Source of the DNA: Bimastos eiseni
Taxonomy: Eukaryota > Annelida > Clitellata > Crassiclitellata > Lumbricidae
Assembly: GCA_959347315.1 (NCBI GenBank)
Contig: OY365810.1
Location: forward strand, 32,583,150-32,647,149
DNA length: 64,000 nt
Direction of reading: 5' to 3'
The notes under the pieces were generated by a model. The model searched no databases and was not told the DNA's origin. It saw nothing but the letters and a program-made list of their open reading frames with translations. Position 1 is the first letter of the stretch. Each line of letters opens with the position of its first letter. Made by a program: the position numbers and the translations under genes. Of this stretch, positions 35,731 through 48,200 are shown one piece after another.

Positions 35731-35738
35731 TGTAGGTC

Positions 35739-37432
35739 TATTGTGGACATGTGGCTTTTATTATTTTTACCCGACTCTTTGATTAAGACAGCTGAACGAA
35801 GGAAATGCGATGAATTTGAATCGGTATACGTCTATGCATTCGCCTAACTAATCCACAAGTTTCCAAAATCACAGTCGCTCAAAATACGTCTTCGATAAAA
35901 CTGGTTCATTAATTGTCATGGTTACAAAAGACTTGTCTTGACCTCTTCCGAACATTCACCAAACGAGTTCGTTGGGTTTAGGCCTTCAACCCTACATACA
36001 TGTGCTCATGATTTAATAGCTTACCAAAGATCATGGTCCGCATCACGGTGCCGGTCAATTTGCTTTATCTGCAGATCCGATGGTGTTAGAAACTTGTGGT
36101 TTCAATTAAACGGCAGCGGTGCTACGTGATCAATAACGTCGCCCTCCTACTTTATCCAGGCTTCTGACTGGCACTGCCACTGGCGGACACTCGGATTCCC
36201 AGTACAGATCATCATAACTGGCGGCATTGTTTGCCACTGACTAACAACCAATGGCAACGAGGCACCGTGAACGAAATACCGATTTAGATGGAATCCGTGA
36301 GTAGGTTGTGGGCCTGAAACGATAGGACACATCATCATTTAGAGCAGATTTTCAGAGAGGGAAGAGGCTTTGAGATTGACTTAGGCGGCATCGTCACGCC
36401 TTTAGCCTACATGCAAACACTGAGGACAATAAATTATTATGGGCCTGTCTGTGAAGACCTATAGGCACGGTTCCAGTTTTAGTTAGGATTGTTGATCTTA
36501 ACTCTCAGTTTCGCTTTTAGTTATGATTGATTCTCCAATTTCGTTTTCGTTGCCTACGTGTTTTAGTTTTCGCTGAGTTTTTGCTTACTGCTACTTTCGT
36601 TATCGCTTTTTTATCGCTGACGAAAACAACACTAGGCCCACTGTAGGCCTAAAGACCGCTGCGCTTCTAGGGTTTCGAAAAGAACCTGCGTGCACAATCA
36701 TCATATTTACTTACTTACTTATCATTATCATCATCATCAGTTCCTGAGGCTGCGATGGGTACAAATAAATGATTGACATTGTTCTCGTGTGTTTTGTAGT
36801 CCATTGTTCTCCTCAATGCCAATTACATCAAATACGTAGGGCCCACTCAGTAGGCCTATATAATACATGCATTGCCTGTATTACGTAAATTATATGCCTA
36901 CGAACATACAATGTCATACAGGTAAATAGTTTAAATATAGGGCTGCCAACTCTGAACAAGCACATGCATTCCGGGACAATCTCCTGTTTTCCATGTGATA
37001 AATGGCAAATCGCTCAGATTTCCAACTTTGAACAAACCAAAAACCAGGAAGTTTCCCAGTTCCCACTTTATATATGATGACTGATTTATGCAGTTCATTG
37101 TTCACATCCATTAAAAAACTAAAGGTAGGCCTACTGACATCAAACATAAACAAATCGCATTCCGTTAGGCTTATGAAATGAAAATTTTTGATGGGTTAGG
37201 TCGCAAGCGGTTTGTCGACATCCAAACCTCGAGGGCAACCAGAGTCTGATTCATTACCAGAACAGCAGCAGAGACATTAGAAGCCATGCAGTGTAAGTAT
37301 ATGCTTGATTGTCATCAACGTAGAGGTGACCCAGCACAGCAATGCATTTTAAGGACAGAAGCAATTTAAAAAGAATGGATGACTTGCAGAAATGGACACA
37401 GCAATGAGCCCTGAGGAAGGCCTAAGAGGCAG
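35739..37432. other. No gene recognised; low-complexity TTTTCG block
   Basis: At 36470-36620 there is a degenerate 'TTTTCGTTTTCG/AGTTTTAGTT' block like the interior of some MITEs. At 36942 AGGGCTGCCAACTCTGAAC followed by ATTCCGGGACAA resembles a hAT MITE end related to 2915. No exon supported. Confidence 0.35.
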
Positions 37433-37632
37433 NNNNNNNNNNNNNNNNNNNNNNNNNNNNNNNNNNNNNNNNNNNNNNNNNNNNNNNNNNNNNNNNNNNN
37501 NNNNNNNNNNNNNNNNNNNNNNNNNNNNNNNNNNNNNNNNNNNNNNNNNNNNNNNNNNNNNNNNNNNNNNNNNNNNNNNNNNNNNNNNNNNNNNNNNNNN
37601 NNNNNNNNNNNNNNNNNNNNNNNNNNNNNNNN
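37433..37632. other. Assembly gap of 200 N
   Basis: Two hundred undetermined bases inside the purine-rich repeat. The even length suggests a placeholder, so the real repeat length is unknown. Confidence 0.99.
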
Positions 37633-38525
37633 GAGAAATGACAAGAATGAGGAATAATAGGAGGGGAATGAGAAGGAAGAGGAGGAGAATGAGGAGGAGA
37701 AGAGGAGGAGAATGATGACGAGTATGGAGAAGAGGAATAGAATGAGGAAGAGGAGGAGAATGAGTAAGAAGAGAAATGAAAAGAATGAGGAATAATAGGA
37801 GGGGAATGAGAAGGAAGAGGAGGAGAATGAGGAGGAAGAGGAGGAGAATGAGGAGGAAGAGAATAAGAAGGAAAAGGAGAATGACGAGTATGGAGAAGAG
37901 GAATAGAATGAGGAAGAGGAGGAGAATGAGTAAGAAGAGAAATGAAAAGAATGAGGAATAATAGGAGGGGAATGAGAAGGAAGAGAATGAGAAGTAGGGG
38001 GAAGAGGAGGGAAAAAAGGAGGACGAGGAGCAGATTGAAGAGGACGAGGAGGGGAATGAGAAGGAAGAGGAGGATAATGAGGAAGAAGAGGAGGAAGAGG
38101 AGAGCAATGAGAAGTAGGGAAAAAAGGAGGGGAAAGAGGAGTAGGGAGAAGATGAAGAGGAGGAGAGTGAGGAGGAAGAGGAGGAGAGTGAAGAAGAGGA
38201 GGGAATGAGGAAGAACAGGAGAGAAATGAGGAGTAACTAGAAGTGGAGAGGAATGAGGAGGAGAATGAGGAGGAAGTAGAGCAGGAGAATGAAGAGCAGG
38301 AAGAAGAGTAGGAGAATGAGGAGAACGAGGAGCAGGACGAAGAAAATGATAATGAGGAGGAAGAGCCTGAGAACGAGGAGCAGGAGAAAAAAGATAATGA
38401 GGAGCAGCATAAAGAGGAGGAAACTGACAAGGAAGAGTAGGAGAATGAGGAGTAGGAGCACAGTGAAAATGAGGTGCAGGAGAATGAGGAGTGGGAGGAA
38501 GAGAATGAGCATGAGAGAATAGTAT
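37633..38525. repeat. Purine-rich minisatellite with 166-bp higher-order unit
   Basis: Almost pure A/G on the plus strand, built from GAGGAGAATGAGGAAGA-type units. A higher-order unit is visible: GACGAGTATGGAGAAGAGG occurs at 37717 and 37883, and GAGAAATGAAAAG at 37771 and 37937, both 166 apart. Long Ser/Phe/Leu-rich (minus) and Arg/Met-rich (plus) frames are artefacts. Confidence 0.92.
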
Positions 38526-38831
38526 CAGGAGGCTGAATAGAAATTCAAAGGACACCATGCCCACACACAATGGCTGATGTCACCTCAAATTGGTCATTAT
38601 GTGATGCGCTTCAGTCATTGATAATGAGAACTGACCCCTCACATAATGACCGATGTCGCATGGCAATCAATAGATGCAGGTGACTCCAAAATGATAATAG
38701 AAAACATTACTCTGGAAGAACATCTAGAAATATAATATTATAAAAGCAAAAATATATATAAATCATTATACATGTAATGCTTTGCCTCTGATCAATAAAG
38801 TATTGACGCACGTCTAGTAAATCTCATAATA

Positions 38832-38837
38832 TTTATT
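38832..38837 (-). promoter_or_regulatory. Candidate polyadenylation signal of the ADAM17-like gene
   Basis: AATAAA on the minus strand, about 395 bases below the predicted stop codon at 39232 and the first AATAAA after it. An ATTAAA near 38930 is an alternative. Confidence 0.45.
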
Positions 38838-38974
38838 CATTATTCATAATGTACAGTGTGACAGTTTTGTAAAATTAATACAATAGCTGCAGAGTTCACT
38901 CACTATAAACAAACTGAAATTTTCCAACATTTAATATTTAAGATTTTCTTGAAACATCAGTGCCTAACACCTAG

Positions 38975-39132
38975 AAAGAGTAGTTTTTAACATAGTCTCT
39001 TGAGAGTAGTTTTTAACATAATCTCTTGAGAGTAGTTTTTAACATAGTCTCTTGAGAGTAGTTTTTAACATAGCCTCTTGAAAGTAGTTTTTAACATAGT
39101 CTCTTGAGAGTAGTTTTTAACATAGTCTATTG
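38975..39132. repeat. 26-bp tandem repeat, six copies, in predicted 3' UTR
   Basis: TAGTTTTTAACATAG recurs at 38981, 39007, 39033, 39059, 39085 and 39111, with a unit of exactly 26. Spacers vary by one or two bases (TCTCTTGAGAG). It lies between the predicted stop codon and the poly(A) signal, so six copies would be transcribed in the 3' UTR. Confidence 0.92.
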
Positions 39133-39231
39133 TTCGTTCTACCCCACAATGAGATGGATTTTCTTCAGCACAAATTGTCAATTCAAATACAAAGCGCCCA
39201 CCGAATATACAGCCAGTTGAAATCTAAACCA

Positions 39232-39264
39232 TTAAGATTTAGGAGAACGCCTCCCAGCTGAGTT
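39232..39264 (-). CDS. ADAM17-like gene, terminal exon (SPKS-stop)
   Basis: Acceptor TTTTGTTGTAG, then ten codons [10 protein letters not shown] and TAA at 39232-39234, phase 0. It fits the phase of all other tail exons and is short and basic/Ser-Pro-rich like them. Confidence 0.6.
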   Translation of the reverse strand, partial: NSAGRRSPKS

Positions 39265-42200
39265 CTACAACAAAATGAAAAGACAGTAAGACTAGTCAAG
39301 CAAATGATCTAGTGTATGATTTTGGAAGGTTGCATCTTAGAGGCATTATAAAAACTTATCTAGCAACATTATGAAAACTTATCTCTTTTCAGTCTGCATT
39401 AAAAATTTTCCCATTCACTCAGCAAATTTTGAAAGACTCTAAAAGCATTCAGATTCAGGTCAGATTTTCAGGGTTAGATAATATGTCGATCACCAAATGT
39501 CTGAATATACATCAGATCATGGTTCTGATGAGCTGACAGATGAAGCCTTTTGCAATAGACATAGGGGCGATACACAAGCAATTACTAATAATGACAATAA
39601 TAAAAAATAATGAGAACAGAATATGTACCAAAGCATAAATTTATCAAATAATTTGCTTATATCAGAAAATAGTTGCATGCAGCACTCTTGAAAGATACAT
39701 GAAAAGCAATATGCTAAGTGTCTTGATAAATGTACAATAATTAATAGTTCAATAGAAGCACACAAAACTAGTACAAACTCCAAGAAATGGCACCCAGTGC
39801 CATGAAAGCATTACTTTCAGGCCTCATGCAATACAAAAATAAAAAACCTTACCTCAACTGCTGCTCTGATATACTCCCTCCTTTTTTCCTGCAGCACACA
39901 AAACAAATTTGGTATGCAAAGTTTTTTTTAAAAGATTCAGCTAAAACCGGCCAAAAAAGAAATGTTGCCATGAACCAAATTCTGTAATCTAATAAATTAA
40001 TAATGTAATAATAAATTAATAATGCAATAAAGAATAAAAGTGGCACAGTTACTAAGAGCTTTTTTTACAATAGGCCTACCTAATATTGCATAATTTCTGA
40101 GTATAGAATTTAGCATATTCAACAGCAGAACAACGAACATTCTTGGAACTGCCTAACTACAACACCATTAAGACGAATTTTAGTTTCTCCCCAATGGACT
40201 TTATAGAGTCATTGCTCCAAAGAGAAATAGAGAGCAATGAAGAAGAACATCTCATTAGAGTCAATGAATGATTGGGGTTGAGTGTTGAGTACTAAGTCTG
40301 ACCCATCTGACACCCTATTTCCTCTTAAACTAAAGACTGATTGATAACAGATCAGGGCACATTCTGCAATTGTGTATAAGGAACTTTCCAAGTCACAAAA
40401 CACCATCTATTGCAGCAGGTTCTGAATCCACGACTGCACACTTGCAACAAAGCAACAAGGAAAGGCGTCAGATTACATTTTCGCATAAAGGCAATGACTA
40501 ATTCAATGTAACTTATTAATCAGTCTTCTAATATATGATAAATAACTTCTATTGTGTCGGTCTCTAAAGCACTAGGCATCAACCGATGGCACACCAACCT
40601 CGTGATCAGATCAATATCCAGAAACTAAATCCGCAAGACAGAGAGGCAGTCTATAGTGGTCACGCAATTTGAAAGAGCTAGGTTTTAAGTTGAGATGAAA
40701 TGATACAAGTGACTACGTAGAGTGCAAAGACACAGGGAGAGAGTTACAAGAAGTTGGTCCAGTAACGGAAACTGCTGGTTCACCAAGAACATTTCTTGAT
40801 TGATGTTTGACTAGACAAAGATAATAGATGACCTTGTTTACAAATGATACATATTGGGAATAAGAACTGAATTTTAGTATTGTGTTCGCCAGAACTCACA
40901 GTTTCTAAACTGTGAGACTCAATTTGAAATTAATTCATTATCCTGAAAATGGCTTTAGCCAACGAATTCTGAACTCTCTGCAGCTTCAGTATGTGTTTGA
41001 CTTACTGATATCAGAAAGGAGCAAGTCATAGTAATCTAGGCATTAGTAGGCAATCTGCATGACACAGTGAACATAATATACGGTAATCAAATGCAATCAA
41101 ATATTTATATAGTGCACCTTCAGATATCTACTCAGTGGCGTTCTCTGCGCTGGCCACAATGATGTTAAATTCCAGTTAGCAAGTAAAAATATATCTATTA
41201 GCAACTATAACTATAAACAGTAAGCTGAAAACAGTAATCAGTGGTGGGCCCACGCACAAGCGTGGAACCAACCAAAGGATTCCCGTCGACTGCTGACAGA
41301 TCAGGCTGTTCAGAGTCTCTGGTTCAAGTTGCATCAATGAGTAGAGTAGAGCGACAATTGGCCAACGCCGATCGCAGACACAGGACGTTGTCAATGAGTA
41401 GAGTTTCATTGTTGGAAGATAAACATCAAATGGTATATGGGCAAATAAGCTGACCTCTATCAAACATGCTACAATCAAATAGAAACGAAAGCTCAAGTAG
41501 TTGAATCATTAAAGAAAAGTTGAACTCACTGGTTGTTCACCTACTCGTCGTCCTCTTGGTGGACTAGAAGCTGGATAATGAGCAGGATGATCCTGATCCA
41601 ATCCATCAAACAAACAAAAAACCAATATAAAACATTGTTTTTCATTTCTCCAATGTGGCTCAAGTCGATAAGTTCTGGATTTTATATATATTTATATATA
41701 TATTTTATATATATTTATATATATAGTTTACTATAACTTGCTTCTTACTGGTATCAGTAAGTCAAACATACTGAAGCTGTAGAAAATCCAGAACTTATAG
41801 ACTTATCGAACCTATCGACTATATCTATATCTATCTACTACTATACTCATCAGGGACCACTCAGTGGTCACATCGAATTAAATAAACCCCACACTAAAAT
41901 AACCTATGGGTGAAGCCCAATCTAATTTTGAGAAGTAAAAGCTGATCCATTACGGAAAGCTGGAGGATGAGGACGAAATGGAGGAGGAAGAAGAGGAAAC
42001 ATAACAGGGAGAGAAAGAACTGCAGGAGGAGCAGGAACAGAAATTATTAGATGGAGGAGGAAACGACGAAGGAGGAGAAAAGGTAGAGGAGGATCAGCAG
42101 GAGGAGTAGCAGAAAAAGGAGGAGGAATGAGAAAAACAGCAATTAAAATACATACAAAGAGGAGGGGCAGTAAGTGCAGGCATATGGTACTTGAAGTTAG

Positions 42201-45200
42201 TATGAGCTAGTTTGTCTATTATAGTACTTAGGTCTCTGATGATGCATTTACTAGTTATGATTGAATTTGTGTAATCAGTGGTGGGCCCATGCACAAGCGT
42301 GGAACCAACCAACAGATTCCCGTCAACAGCTGATCGATGGCACGGGTGTTCAGAGTCTCTGGGCCGAGTTGTGCCAATGAGTAGAGCTGACAACTGTCAA
42401 CGCCGATCGCAGACACTGAACGAATAGACTCTCGATGGTGGAAGATAAACATCAAAAGGCACATGGAAAATATGCTGACCTCTTTCAATCATGCTACAAG
42501 CAGTAGAAATGATAGCTCAAGTAGTTGAACCATTGAAGAAAAGTTGCACTCACTTGTTGTTCAACTACTCGTCCTGTTATTTGACTAGAAGCTGGATGAG
42601 GAGCAGGTTGAGCCTGACCCAATCCATCAAAACAAAACAAAAAACAACATAAAACATTGTTTTTCATTTCTCCAATTTGGCTCAAATCGATGAGTTCTGA
42701 TTTCTCTACAACTTCAGTATGTTTGGCTTACTGATACCAGTAAGAAACAAGTTATAACAAACTAGGCAACTGGAAACTAGGCAACTGGAAACAAATCCAT
42801 TCACTAGAGATCATATAATTATATATATAGCGTCGAGGACATAGGCAAATGCCTAATTCTGTGTATCAAAATGATCATAATGCTCAATATGCATCAGTGA
42901 CTACTATACACATCAGGGAACACTCAGTGGTCACAATGAATTAAGTAAACCCCTAACTAAAATAACATATGGGAGAAGCAGATCCAATTTTGAGAAGTAA
43001 ATGTCCTGATCAATTAGCATGTCTGTATAGTACAATAGAGCTGAAAGGTTTCAGAGCACACCTGTTTAGATTCATAACTTTTAAACATCTTTTGCCAACA
43101 AAGGTCTTTCCAAATTAGCAGAAGTTTCATAAATAACAGATTGGAAGCAGATACAAAGTCCAGCCTACAGACGGGTATATCCTGAAGTTTTACGTTATCC
43201 ACTACACGTAGGATACGTAAGTGAGTGATTTCTATATACATGCATGTAAAAGACAGCGACATATACAATGCAACAACTCAACTTTCCAAATGCATAGATA
43301 TTCGAGAAATTACTGATTCTACATCATACATAAAATGGTACATGGGCTATTGTACTTATCTCTTTCAAACATGCTACGAGCAAGTAGAAACGAAAGCTCA
43401 AGTAGATGAGCCATTTAAGAAAAGTCTAACTCACCTGTCGTGCGTCAGCCTGTTGTCCTTTTGGTGGACTAGTTCGACCAGAATCATCATACTTATCCAA
43501 CTCATCCTAAACATAACAAACAACATAAAACATAGTGTGACACTTCACCAATATTCAAAGGCATTATTATATTTTATTCTTCCAAACACATTGTGGCATG
43601 GTGGCCGATTGGTTAGAGCTATTGGCCCGTAGCGTTCCGTGTGCGCTGAGTGAACGGGTTCGACCTTCGTTCGACGGTCACTGTGTAGGGACCTTGAGCA
43701 AGTCCTTCATGCACAATTGCTCTGCAGTACAACTGCAATTGCACAGTTGAGGCGTTTCCACTTGTGAGCAAAAATGTTGTTTCTGTTTTCCATGGCTTGC
43801 CCGTACTGCTGACTTTCGTTTTAGGGTGTAAGGCGTCCTAGTAGTAGTTAGGGCCTTGTTTACGGTGCCTTATAAATCGGCGTTGTTTATATTATAATTA
43901 TTATGATCATATGGCTTGATGTAATGTAACGCAATGTAATGGAATAACCTCTGGCTGATGGTCGAGGCTCAAAGCATGCTAAAAGAAAGTTAATTCAGAA
44001 GGACCCCTATGCCAACCGGATGATACAACACTGGATATAATTATTTTTATTATTACCATTATTATTGCTATTTTTAAGGTTCCTAAATAAGCATAGGATT
44101 TGGTTAATCATAGGCCTGTATTTAAAGATTCAAGCTCCCTCAGTCTTGGACTTCTATTTCTCAAAAGCATGGATATGTGATAGAAACCAACATGTGGACT
44201 TGAAATATGATATCATATAATCATAACCATAACCATCAGTTTTATTGCTCCAAAATACAAGATACATCAACTGACAATATGCATGTTTAACATTTCGGTG
44301 GAGACAAGAGGAGACCCAGAAGGGACCGTGGTCCCGCTAGGTAGGGCCACCTATATGTACACAAGGAAAAACAACTAAGGATTGACAATGAAACTTCACT
44401 ATATAATAACAGAGTTAAACAGAAGCAAACATAATAAACACATTTAAACATAATAAGCAATGTAGGAATCCAATTAAACGTCCTGCTCAGTAATCCATGT
44501 TCTCAAGAGATGCTTGAAAGACTTTAAGTTTGGAATATTGTGAAGGCGCTGAGGTATTTTATGCCATTCTTATGGTCCGGAACATCTAATTCAAAATTTA
44601 CAGGAGTTAGTACGAACAAATTCACTTCTGTATGAGGTTAGAATTCTCGTGTTGTAGGAGTGCATGTCTGAGGTTAGGTTGTAAAGATTAGCCAGCGAGC
44701 TAGGTAATTTATTGTTAAGTGTACCTATACATAAATTCACTGATCTGGAGTTGCCTAATTTGTGTAAGTTTTAGAATGCCAAACTTATCAAATAATTGCT
44801 TTGTATGATAATTATAGGGGGATCCGGCTATTAATCTAATTATCTTCTTTTGTAGGATTTGTATTCTTAGTAGTCAACAATCATAATATGAGGCCCAAAT
44901 CATATTACAATACGAAATGTAGGGATATATCATGGAATAGTATAATGTAAGCATAATATTTGTAGATAGTAGATAAGATATTCGTTTCAATATCCCTACG
45001 TTTTTTGCAATTTTTAGTGCAATTTGTTCAATGTGTTCGTTTCAAGTAATGTGTTGATCTACATATACTCCAAGGAATTTCACGGATTTTACTTGTGGAA
45101 TGTCAATATTATCAATTTGAACCTTTCCCTTCTGCGGTGGTATTGATTTCCTATGGGAGCAGATAAAGATATGTTGTTTTTGTCAGATTGAGGGATAATT

Positions 45201-48200
45201 TATTTGCCTTAAACCAATCCGATACTAGTGCAAGTTCCTGATTAAGTATTCTAAATAGTTCGTCATAGGATTTATGAGATAAAAAAACATTTGAATCGTC
45301 CGCAAAAAGAACGAAGTGAAGAACAGAGGATATGTTAGGAAGATCGTTGATGTATATCAGGAATAACAGAGGACCTAGTATGAAGCCTTGTGGTACCCCA
45401 TATTTTATTAATTTAAATATAGATTTTATGCCATTCCATCTAACTTGTTGCTGCCGATGACTAAGATAATCCTTAAATCATGAAAGAGGGATACCTCGGA
45501 TTCCATAATTTTCCAATTTTTTATTAGTATACTATGATTTACGGTATCAAATGCTTCGGCTAAATCTAGAAAAATTCCTATAGAGTAATCATTATTATCA
45601 ATGGCTTGAGTTATCTTATCCTGCATGTTTATGAGAGACATAGATGTTGTATGGCCTGGTCTAAATCCATGTTGCAGAGGGTGGAGGATATTTATTTTGG
45701 AAATGTATAGCTATATAGTCTGTGGTACATAACTTTTTCAAGTAATTTAGAGAAGTAGGGCAATATGGATATAGGTCTATAATTTGTAAAATCATCTCTA
45801 TTTCCCAGCTTGAATATTGGTGTAACCGTAGATCCTTTCGTTTCACTAGGTACTACTCCTGTTAATAATGAACAGTTAATTATATCTGCTAACGGGGTTG
45901 CTATAAAGGGCAGAAGTGGTCCGACTATACTTGGATCAAGTTGGTCCGGTCCAGAACTATGTGAGAGTTTGAGAGATTGGTTAATCTCCAGTAACTCTTC
46001 TGGTGATGTTGGGAGTAACTGCAAAGGAATTAACAGGTGGGGGTTTTAAATGCTTCATGAAGGAGCAAGTAGGATCTGGAATTTTTTCAGATAGATTTTT
46101 AGCAATGCCAGTAAAGTAATTATTAAACTTCTCAGCCATAAGCTCACTGTCAGTGATCATCTGACCATTTATGGTAAAAGATTCAATTCCCGCATCCCCA
46201 TTTTCGAGTTAACTATAGTTTTTATAATGTTCCAAGTCTTTTTAATGTCACATTTATATTTTGAAAATTCGGTAGCATAATAGTTACATTCAGATCTAAT
46301 TTTGATTGTTTTAAATTTATTTCTATATGCAATGAACCTATTTTTATTTATCTGGTCTGGATTTTTTATATATTTTAGGTACAGTTTATTCTTTTGCCTG
46401 CACGATTTAAGTAATCCATTTGTCATCCAAGGATGGTCATAAGAGCTACAACTGCGTTTATTGACTTGTTTCAGAGGGAAGGCCAAGTTGTACGCATCCG
46501 TATACATGTCGAGGAAGGTTTCATAAGCTTTATTGGGGTCTCTTCCTATACATATATCTGAGACTGAATCAAAATTTAATTGCGACAGGAGCATTCCGAA
46601 TTTATCCATGGATTGATCATTTACGAACCTGGTTGTGGTTGATTCCAGTTTGTCAATCTTTGTCACCCCCATTGAGTACCAGGCAATAATTGGCAAATGA
46701 TCCGAAATATCAGTAACAATAATGGATGAATACACAATTCTAGGCCAGATATTTGTGAAAATATTATCGATTAACGTTGAGGTAGTATCAGTAATCCTTG
46801 TGGTTTGTAGTATAGCAGGCAGAAAGTGGTAAGAAGAAATACAATCAAGGAAGCCGCTTGTCATTGCATGATCAGCGTGCTTGATTTGAGTAGATCAACA
46901 TTATAGTCGCCCATTAAAATTACTTCCTTCTTTGTTTCAGTTAATTCAGATAATAGTTGGTTAAATTCATCAATAAATAGTTCCAGATTTTGACCGGGTG
47001 GTCGGTATATAACCCCTATTATAAGGTCTGTGGTTTTCTGACGTGGAATTCTTATGAATAAGCTCTTGTAGGTACTGTGTGAGGAGTTATGGTTGAGTGG
47101 AGAAAATGGATGGAAGCCTATTTCTTTCTTAACATAAATTCCTACACCACCTCCATGACCACTTTCCCTGGGTTTATGTATAGAATTATATCCTTCAATC
47201 TGTACTGTGTCCGATAAGGTGGCCTCCAGCCATGTTTCGGTCACTGCTAGAATCCCAACAGGCAATTTGTACATGAGCTGTATGTCGGTGAGTTTAGGTG
47301 AGATACTTCTACAGTTGATGTGCATGAACGAACAGGCATGCATGGCTGATCCTCATTTCGAAGCTAATTGAGAAGGAGTGGTATAACCTTTATTCACTGG
47401 TCTACTCATGTAGTAATTATTATCCGGATCTGGGTGAGGATTGTTTATTAAGGGTTTATCCATTTGGTCCTCATTAAAATAATTGAGTTTCAGGCTTTGT
47501 ATAATTTTATATGAGCCTACTGTGGTTGTGGTGTCTGCAAGTCCACCAATACAATTGTTAAAAATATCTTCATCTACAATACGGTTAAATGGTAAAGATG
47601 ACTCAATACAGATACGACAGTACCAAGATCTAAGATCCCTAGAATTCAGCGGTGTAGTTAAGCAACACTTTTCGTGATAACAGTTTTTGCATGCAGAGCA
47701 TTGAATTAAACTATAGACAGCAGATTTAGAGCTCCTACATAAGCTGCATTTGTCCAAACTGGTCATTCGCGTATAATTGACAACGAATGGGTCACCAAAT
47801 AGACGGGGTCGTAGACACGGAGCATGACGTAAATTCGTAGAATAGTAATCAAATATTCACAACCAATGAATTTTAAATAAAAGTAAATAAGTAGCCTATA
47901 CCTGGCTTATTAATAAACTAAAAGCAAGAGATGTCTCACTAGGAAGCTCTTTGTTAGTGGATGAGAGTTAGTCCATGCATGGTTGGTCTACATCGGTAAT
48001 CGAGATCACCCGCTTTGGCTTCTCTGATGAAGAGTCTGTCTTCCGAACGTAGATAAGACCACCCGACGACCAGGTGGAGTGATACTTCTTTTCCCGGACC
48101 ATTTTCCTGGTGAGTGTGTAGATGTGAGCATTTGTTTTCGTCAGGTGTTCGTTGATGTAGACTTGATTAGGATATGATTATGATGAGCGCAGGGACTTTC

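Noticed and set aside
37349..38570. Long open frames (250-380 codons), Ser/Leu/Phe-rich or Arg/Met-rich
   Set aside because: Translations of the purine-rich minisatellite and of the N gap; no domain, several frames open at once.
38975..39132. CRISPR-like array
   Set aside because: Simple head-to-tail 26-bp repeat without unique spacers, in an animal genome.
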